NCBI GenBank assembly: GCA_964057225.1
Contig: OZ059894.1
Span: forward strand, 868,001 to 932,000
Length of the DNA: 64,000 nt
Source: Auanema rhodensis
Lineage: Eukaryota; Nematoda; Chromadorea; Rhabditida; Rhabditidae
Reading direction: 5' to 3'
This document shows, piece after piece, positions 56,145 through 64,000 of the stretch (its first letter is position 1; each line of letters opens with the position of its first letter). The translations under genes and the position numbers were made by a program. The notes beneath the pieces were generated by a model. It searched no databases, was not told where the DNA came from, and saw only the letters and a list, made by a program, of their open reading frames with translations.

Positions 56145-59100
56145 TGCTTCCAAAAACATTTTAACAAAAATTTTTTCGAAAAATTTCAAAATAATTTAGC
56201 AAAAAGTAGATGTTTTTAGATTCCTTTTTCTAACGCAAAGACGATGGACAATGTTATTCAACGTAAAAATTAATTCTTCAGGGTGAAAATCGAGGATATA
56301 AGTGTGAACTTATATCAGTTGATATCTCGGTGCATTTTTAAGCTAGCGCAAATCTGATAACACAGATCGACGCAGCTTAAAAATCCGCATCGAATGCACT
56401 ATATTACAGTAAAAAATCTTCAATACAAAAATTAGTTATGATCGTTTGAAAAATGATGCATTAGTGTATGTTGAGTTTCCATGTACACTCAACATTGCTT
56501 CCAAAAACATTTTGACAAAAATTTTTTCGAAAAATTTCAAAATAATTTAGCAAAAAGTAGATGTTTTAAGATTCCTTTTTTCAAGGCAAACACGATGGAC
56601 AATGTTTTTCAACGAAAAAATTAGTTCTTCAGGGTGAAAATCGAGGATATAAGTGTGAACTTATATCAGTTGATATCTCGGTGCATTTTTAAGCTAGCGC
56701 AAATCTGATAACACAGATCGACGCAGCTTAAAAATCCGCATCGAATGCACTATACTACTTTGAGAAACGCTTAATATAAAAATTAGTTATGATCGTTTGA
56801 AAAATGATGCATTAGTGTATGTTGAGTTTCCATGTACACTCAACATTGCTTCCAAAAACATTTTAACAAAAATTTTTTCGAAAAATTTCAAAATAATTTA
56901 GCAAAAAGTAGATGTTTTTAGATTCCTTTTTCTAACGCAAAGACGATGGACAATGTTATTCAACGTAAAAATTAATTCTTCAGGGTGAAAATCGAGGATA
57001 TAAGTGTGAACTTATATCAGTTGATATCTCGGTGCATTTTTAAGCTAGCGCAAATCTGATAACACAGATCGACGCAGCTTAAAAATCCGCATCGAATGCA
57101 CTATACTACATTGAGAAACGCTTAATACAAAAATTAGTTATGATCGTTTGAAAAATGATGCATTAGTGTATGTTGAGTTTCCATGTACACTCAACATTGC
57201 TTCCAAAAACATTTTGACAAAAATTTTTTCGAAAAATTTCAAAATAATTTAGCAAAACGTAGATGTTTTTAGATTCCTTTTTTCAAGGCAAACACGATGG
57301 ACAATGTTTTTCAACGAAAAAATTAGTTCTTCAGGGTGAAAATCGAGGATATAAGTGTGAACTTATATCAGTTGATATCTCGGTGCATTTTTAAGCTAGC
57401 GCAAATCTGATAACACAGATCGACGCAGCTTAAAAATCCGCATCGAATGCACTATACTACTTTGAGAAACGCTTAATACAAAAATTAGTTATGATCGTTT
57501 GAAAAATGATGCATTAGTGTATGTTGAGTTTCCATGTACACTCAACATTGCTTCCAAAAACATTTTGACAAAAATTTTTTCGAAAAATTTCAAAATAATT
57601 TAGCAAAAAGTAGATGTTATAAGATTCCTTTTTTCAAGGCAAACACGATGGACATTGTTTTTCAACGAAAAAATTAGTTCTTCAGGGTGAAAATCGAGGA
57701 TATAAGTGTGAACTTATATCAGTTGATATCTCGGTGCATTTTTAAGCTAGCGCAAATCTGATAACACAGATCGACGCAGCTTAAAAATCCGCATCGAATG
57801 CACTATACTACTTTGAGAAACGCTTAATACAAAAATTAGTTATGATCGTTTGAAAAATGATGCATTAGTGTATGTTGAGTTTCCATGTACACTCAACATT
57901 GCTTCCAAAAACATTTTGACAAAAATTTTTTCGAAAAATTTCAAAATAATTTAGCAAAAAGTAGATGTTATAAGATTCCTTTTTTCAAGGCAAACACGAT
58001 GGACAATGTTTTTCAACGAAAAAATTAGTTCTTCAGGGTGAAAATCGAGGATATAAGTGTGAACTTATATCAGTTGATATCTCGGTGCATTTTTAAGCTA
58101 GCGCAAATCTGATAACACAGATCGACGCAGCTTAAAAATCCGCATCGAATGCACTATACTACTTTGAGAAACGCTTAATATAAAAATTAGTTATGATCGT
58201 TTGAAAAATGATGCATTAGTGTATGTTGAGTTTCCATGTACACTCAACATTGCTTCCAAAAACATTTTGACAAAAATTTTTTCGAAAAATTTCAAAATAA
58301 TTTAGCAAAAAGTAGATGTTTTTAGATTCCTTTTTCTAACGCAAAGACGATGGACGATGTTATTCAACGAAAAAATTAATTCTTCAGGGTGAAAATCGAG
58401 GATATAAGTGTGAACTTATATCAGTTGATATCTCGGTGCATTTTTAAGCTAGCGCAAATCTGATAACACAGATCGATGCAGCTTAAAAATCCGCATCGAA
58501 TGCACTATACTACTTTGAGAAACGCTTAATACAAAAATTAGTTATGATCGTTTGAAAAATGATGCATTAGTGTATGTTGAGTTTCCATGTACACTCAACA
58601 TTGCTTCCAAAAACATTTTGACAAAAATTTTTTCGAAAAATTTCAAAATAATTTAGCAAAAAGTAGATGTTATAAGATTTCTTTTTTCAAGGCAAACACG
58701 ATGGACAATGTTTTTCAACGAAAAAATTAGTTCTTCAGGGTGAAAATCGAGGATATAAGTGTGAACTTATATCAGTTGATATCTCGGTGCATTTTTAAGC
58801 TAGCGCAAATCTGATAACACAGATCGACGCAGCTTAAAAATCCGCATCTAATGCACTATACTACTTTGAGAAACGCTTAATATAAAAATTAGTTATGATC
58901 GTTTGAAAAATGATGCATTAGTGTATGTTGAGTTTCCATGTACACTCAACATTGCTTCCAAAAACATTTTGACAAAAATTTTTTCGAAAAATTTCAAGAT
59001 AATTTAGCAGAAAGTAGATGTTTTTAGATTCCTTTTTCTAACGCAAAGACGATGGACAATGTTATTCAACGAAAAAATTAATTCTTCAGGGTGAAAATCG

Positions 59101-60583
59101 AGGATATAAGTGTGAACTTATATCAGTTGATATCTCGGTGCATTTTTAAGCTAGCGCAAATCTGATAACACAGATCGATGCAGCTTAAAAATCCGCATCG
59201 AATGCACTATACTACTTTGAGAAACGCTTAATACAAAAATTAGTTATGATCGTTTGAAAAATGATGCATTAGTGTATGTTGAGTTTCCATGTACACTCAA
59301 CATTGCTTCCAAAAACATTTTGACAAAAATTTTTTCAAAAAATTTCAAAATAATTTAGCGAAAAGTAGATGTTTTTAGATTCCTTTTTTCAAGGCAAAGA
59401 CGATAGACAATGTTATTCAACGAAAAAATTAATTCTTCAGGGTGAAAATCGAGGATATAAGTGTGAACTTATATCAGTTGATATCTCGGTGCATTTTTAA
59501 GCTAGCGCAAATCTGATAACACAGATCGACGCAGCTTAAAAATCCGCATCGAATGCACTATATTACAGTAAAAAATCTTCAATACAAAAATTAGTTATGA
59601 TCGTTTGAAAAATGATGCATTAGTGTATGTTGAGTTTCCATGTACACTCAACATTGCTTCCAAAAACATTTTGACAAAAATTTTTTCGAAAAATTTCAAA
59701 ATAATTTAGCAAAAAGTAGATGTTTTAAGATTCCTTTTTTCAAGGCAAACACGATGGACAATGTTTTTCAACGAAAAAATTAGTTCTTCAGGGTGAAAAT
59801 CGAGGATATAAGTGTGAACTTATATCAGTTGATATCTCGGTGCATTTTTAAGCTAGCGCAAATCTGATAACACAGATCGACGCAGCTTAAAAATCCGCAT
59901 CGAATGCACTATACTACTTTGAGAAACGCTTAATATAAAAATTAGTTATGATCGTTTGAAAAATGATGCATTAGTGTATGTTGAGTTTCCATGTACACTC
60001 AACATTGCTTCCAAAAACATTTTGACAAAAATTTTTTCGAAAAATTTCAAAATAATTTAGCAAAAAGTAGATGTTTTTAGATTCCTTTTTCTAACGCAAA
60101 GACGATGGACGATGTTATTCAACGAAAAAATTAATTCTTCAGGGTGAAAATCGAGGATATAAATGTGAACTTATATCAGTTGATATCTCGGTGCATTTTT
60201 AAGCTAGCGCAAATCTGATAACACAGATCGATGCAGCTTAAAAATCCGCATCGAATGCACTATACTACTTTGAGAAACGCTTAATACAAAAATTAGTTAT
60301 GATCGTTTGAAAAATGATGCATTAGTGTATGTTGAGTTTCCATGTACACTCAACATTGCTTCCAAAAACATTTTGACAAAAATTTTTTCGAAAAATTTCA
60401 AAATAATTTAGCAAAAAGTAGATGTTTTTAGATTCCTTTTTCTAACGCAAAGACGATGGACGATGTTATTCAACGAAAAAATTAATTCTTCAGGGTGAAA
60501 ATCGAGGATATAAGTGTGAACTTATATCAGTTGATATCTCGGTGCATTTTTAAGCTAGCGCAAATCTGATAACACAGATCGAT

Positions 60584-63500
60584 GCAGCTTAAAAATCCGC
60601 ATCGAATGCACTATACTACTTTGAGAAACGCTTAATACAAAAATTAGTTATGATCGTTTGAAAAATGATGCATTAGTGTATGTTGAGTTTCCATGTACAC
60701 TCAACATTGCTTCCAAAAACATTTTGACAAAAATTTTTTCGAAAAATTTCAAAATAATTTAGCAAAAAGTAGATGTTATAAGATTCCTTTTTTCAAGGCA
60801 AAGACGATAGACAATGTTATTCAACGAAAAAATTAATTCTTCAGGGTGAAAATCGAGGATATAAGTGTGAACTTATATCAGTTGATATCTCGGTGCATTT
60901 TTAAGCTAGCGCAAATCTGATAACACAGATCGACGCAGCTTAAAAATCCGCATCGAATGCACTATATTACAGTAAAAAATCTTCAATACAAAAATTAGTT
61001 ATGATCGTTTGAAAAATGATGCATTAGTGTATGTTGAGTTTCCATGTACACTCAACATTGCTTCCAAAAACATTTTGACAAAAATTTTTTCAAAAAATTT
61101 CAAAATAATTTAGCAAAAAGTAGATGTTTTTAGATTCCTTTTTTCAAGGCAAAGACGATAGACAATGTTATTCAACGAAAAAATTAATTCTTCAGGGTGA
61201 AAATCGAGGATATAAGTGTGAACTTATATCAGTTGATATCTCGGTGCATTTTTAAGCTAGCGCAAATCTGATAACACAGATCGACGCAGCTTAAAAATCC
61301 GCATCGAATGCACTATACTACTTTGAGAAACGCTCAATACAAAAATTAGTTATGATCGTTTGAAAAATGATGCATTAGTGTATGTTGAGTTTCCATGTAC
61401 ACTCAACATTGCTTCCAAAAACATTTTGACAAAAATTTTTTCGAAAAATTTCAAAATAATTTAGCAAAAAGTAGATGTTATAAGATTCCTTTTTTCAAGG
61501 CAAAGACGATAGACAATGTTATTCAACGAAAAAATTAATTCTTCAGGGTGAAAATCGAGGATATAAGTGTGAACTTATATCAGTTGATATCTCGGTGCAT
61601 TTTTAAGCTAGCGCAAATCTGATAACACAGATCGACGCAGCTTAAAAATCCGCATCGAATGCACTATATTACAGTAAAAAATCTTCAATACAAAAATTAG
61701 TTATGATCGTTTGAAAAATGATGCATTAGTGTATGTTGAGTTTCCATGTACACTCAACATTGCTTCCAAAAACATTTTGACAAAAATTTTTTCGAAAAAT
61801 TTCAAAATAATTTAGCAAAAAGTAGATGTTTTTAGATTCCTTTTTCTAACGCAAAGACGATGGACAATGTTATTCAACGAAAAAATTAATTCTTCAGGGT
61901 GAAAATCGAGGATATAAGTGTGAACTTATATCAGTTGATATCTCGGTGCATTTTTAAGCTAGCGCAAATCTGATAACACAGATCGATGCAGCTTAAAAAT
62001 CCGCATCGAATGCACTATACTACTTTGAGGAACGCTTAATACAAAAATTAGTTATGATCGTTTGAAAAATGATGCATTAGTGTATGTTGAGTTTCCATGT
62101 ACACTCAACATTGCTTCCAAAAACATTTTGACAAAAATTTTTTCAAAAAATTTCAAAATAATTTAGCAAAAAGTAGATGTTTTTAGATTTCTTTTTTCAA
62201 GGCAAAGACGATAGACAATGTTATTCAACGAAAAAATTAATTCTTCAGGGTGAAAATCGAGGATATAAGTGTGAACTTATATCAGTTGATATCTCGGTGC
62301 ATTTTTAAGCTAGCGCAAATCTGATAACACAGATCGACGCAGCTTAAAAATCCGCATCGAATGCACTATATTACAGTAAAAAATCTTCAATACAAAAATT
62401 AGTTATGATCGTTTGAAAAATGATGCATTAGTGTATGTTGAGTTTCCATGTACACTCAACATTGCTTCCAAAAACATTTTGACAAAAATTTTTTCAAAAA
62501 ATTTCAAAATAATTTAGCAAAAAGTAGATGTTTTTAGATTCCTTTTTTCAAGGCAAAGACGATAGACAATGTTATTCAACGAAAAAATTAATTCTTCAGG
62601 GTGAAAATCGAGGATATAAGTGTGAACTTATATCAGTTGATATCTCGGTGCATTTTTAAGCTAGCGCAAATCTGATAACACAGATCGACGCAGCTTAAAA
62701 ATCCGCATCGAATGCACTATATTACAGTAAAAAATCTTCAATACAAAAATTAGTTATGATCGTTTGAAAAATGATGCATTAGTGTATGTTGAGTTTCCAT
62801 GTACACTCAACATTGCTTCCAAAAACATTTTGACAAAAATTTTTTCGAAAAATTTCAAAATAATTTAGCAAAAAGTAGATGTTTTAAGATTCCTTTTTTC
62901 AAGGCAAACACGATGGACAATGTTTTTCAACGAAAAAATTAGTTCTTCAGGGTGAAAATCGAGGATATAAGTGTGAACTTATATCAGTTGATATCTCGGT
63001 GCATTTTTAAGCTAGCGCAAATCTGATAACACAGATCGACGCAGCTTAAAAATCCGCATCGAATGCACTATACTACTTTGAGAAACGCTTAATATAAAAA
63101 TTAGTTATGATCGTTTGAAAAATGATGCATTAGTGTATGTTGAGTTTCCATGTACACTCAACATTGCTTCCAAAAACATTTTGACAAAAATTTTTTCGAA
63201 AAATTTCAAAATAATTTAGCAAAAAGTAGATGTTTTTAGATTCCTTTTTCTAACGCAAAGACGATGGACAATGTTATTCAACGTAAAAATTAATTCTTCA
63301 GGGTGAAAATCGAGGATATAAGTGTGAACTTATATCAGTTGATATCTCGGTGCATTTTTAAGCTAGCGCAAATCTGATAACACAGATCGACGCAGCTTAA
63401 AAATCCGCATCGAATGCACTATATTACAGTAAAAAATCTTCAATACAAAAATTAGTTATGATCGTTTGAAAAATGATGCATTAGTGTATGTTGAGTTTCC

Positions 63501-64000
63501 ATGTACACTCAACATTGCTTCCAAAAACATTTTGACAAAAATTTTTTCGAAAAATTTCAAAATAATTTAGCAAAAAGTAGATGTTTTAAGATTCCTTTTT
63601 TCAAGGCAAACACGATGGACAATGTTTTTCAACGAAAAAATTAGTTCTTCAGGGTGAAAATCGAGGATATAAGTGTGAACTTATATCAGTTGATATCTCG
63701 GTGCATTTTTAAGCTAGCGCAAATCTGATAACACAGATCGACGCAGCTTAAAAATCCGCATCGAATGCACTATACTACTTTGAGAAACGCTTAATATAAA
63801 AATTAGTTATGATCGTTTGAAAAATGATGCATTAGTGTATGTTGAGTTTCCATGTACACTCAACATTGCTTCCAAAAACATTTTAACAAAAATTTTTTCG
63901 AAAAATTTCAAAATAATTTAGCAAAAAGTAGATGTTTTTAGATTCCTTTTTCTAACGCAAAGACGATGGACAATGTTATTCAACGTAAAAATTAATTCTT
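60584..64000. repeat. 3.4-kb segmental copy in satellite B, right copy
   Basis: Partner of 53564-56980, 20 monomers downstream. It preserves the same order of TTATAAGATT, CTAACGC, CGCTCAATAC, GAGGAACGC and ATATTACAG variants. The window ends inside it. Confidence 0.92.
63886..64000. repeat. Partial B monomer at the window end
   Basis: First 115 bp of a CTAACGC-type monomer with ACGTAAAAATT, cut by the window edge. The array evidently continues. Confidence 0.95.

Larger units (their letters stand above)
53564..56980. repeat. 3.4-kb segmental copy in satellite B, left copy
   Basis: Matches 60584-64000 at an offset of 7020 bp (20 x 351). Line-by-line comparison shows three mismatches in 3417 bp: T/A at 54195/61215, C/T at 55170/62190 and A/G at 56163/63183. 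The left limit is set by C53563 against T60583; the right limit is the window end, so the copy may be longer. Confidence 0.92.
55697..57102. repeat. 2-monomer (702 bp) tandem duplication in satellite B
   Basis: The pair of a TTTTAAGATT monomer (55813, with AATATAAAA and TTTTAACAAA at its end) and a CTAACGC monomer (56164, with ACGTAAAAATT) repeats at 56515 and 56866, 702 bp on. The second copy departs after about 57102, where CTACATTGAG replaces the ATATTACAG patch. The same dimer reappears at 62833-63886 through the 20-monomer copy. Confidence 0.88.
53944..63446. repeat. Divergent patch variant in 11 B monomers
   Basis: A block starting ATATTACAGTAAAAAATC replaces ATACTACTTTGAGAAACG at 53944, 54646, 55348, 55699, 56401, 59560, 60964, 61666, 62368, 62719 and 63421. 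Nine of 28 bases differ in this block, while the rest of the monomer is nearly identical to its neighbours. Two monomers (near 54312 and 61332) have only one of the changes, CGCTCAATAC. The patch is absent before 53.9 kb. Confidence 0.9.
38620..64000. repeat. Satellite B: tandem array of a 351-bp monomer
   Basis: Head-to-tail array in one orientation. Phase was fixed by ACAAAAATTTTTTC, which begins at 38619/38620, 38970, 39322, 39673 and then almost every 351 bp to 63886. There are 72 complete monomers and a final 115-bp piece cut by the window. Sixty-five are 351 bp, one is 352 bp (38970, GCTTACAAAATCC) and six are 350 bp (starting 44587, 45639, 47042, 47743, 48795 and 49496, all with AAAAACCGC). 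GC is about 31%. Several subfamilies are told apart by the sequence around monomer positions 12-25 and 50-90. Each unit has phased A/T tracts and three inverted repeats. No open frame of interest, gene or mobile element is present, and I see no CACGTG. Confidence 0.98.

Noticed and set aside
38620-64000. CENP-B box in either satellite
   Set aside because: No match to NTTCGNNNNANNCGGGN was seen. The closest, TTCGAAAAATTTC at the start of B, lacks the CGGG half.
38620-64000. Satellite B as an old dimer of a 175-bp unit related to A
   Set aside because: The two halves of B show no visible alignment. AAAAATTAGTT occurs in both halves but 162 bp apart rather than about 175, and A shares only short A/T tracts with B.
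1-64000. Telomeric repeats
   Set aside because: No TTAGG, TTAGGC or TTAGGG tandem run occurs. A single TTAGG at about 7242 is a point variant of TTAGC in one A monomer.

Overview
This 64 kb window is entirely tandem satellite DNA from a eukaryotic, AT-rich genome (about 31-32% GC in both repeat units by hand count). I find no protein-coding gene, RNA gene, transposon or CRISPR array. The species cannot be named from sequence alone. Two long, highly homogenised arrays with nucleosome-scale monomers suggest a (peri)centromeric or other heterochromatic block, probably in an invertebrate or similar genome; that is inference.

Layout. Satellite A fills 1-38619. Its monomer is 176 bp, in fixed orientation. 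I count 215 monomers of exactly 176 bp, one of 175 bp (5457-5631), four truncated to 92 bp, one hybrid of 151 bp and one terminal fragment of 85 bp; these add up exactly to 38619. From 5632 to 33615 the phase never slips (159 successive monomers). All the large rearrangements lie in the last 5 kb. Satellite B starts at 38619/38620 with no spacer and runs to the window end. Its monomer is 351 bp: 72 complete copies (65 of 351 bp, one of 352, six of 350) plus a 115-bp fragment cut by the window edge. A and B share no obvious homology beyond short A/T tracts, although 351 is close to twice 176.

Organisation. Point variants recur at multiples of the monomer length, which reveals patchy higher-order repeats. 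Satellite A has 14/15-mer units at 18.5-24.8 kb, a 7-mer at 31-33 kb and local 2- and 6-mer offsets elsewhere. Satellite B has a 5-mer of 1755 bp, an alternating 4/5-mer of 1403/1753 bp, a 3-mer of 1053 bp whose crossover interval is readable to 15 bp, and a 20-mer offset (7020 bp) that repeats 3.4 kb with only three mismatches. This is the pattern expected from repeated unequal exchange and amplification.

Possible function. Each A monomer carries two perfect CACGTG palindromes (about 435 in the array) and a third CACGT core, three of them spaced 32-33 bp across the monomer boundary. One copy reads ATCACGTG, which fits the CDEI/Cbf1 consensus RTCACRTG and the bHLH E-box. Each B monomer lacks CACGTG but contains three inverted repeats, including a 70-nt composite hairpin conserved in nearly all copies. 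If the window holds something new, the best candidates are this dense, regularly spaced CACGTG lattice, the structured B monomer, and the abrupt junction between the two arrays.
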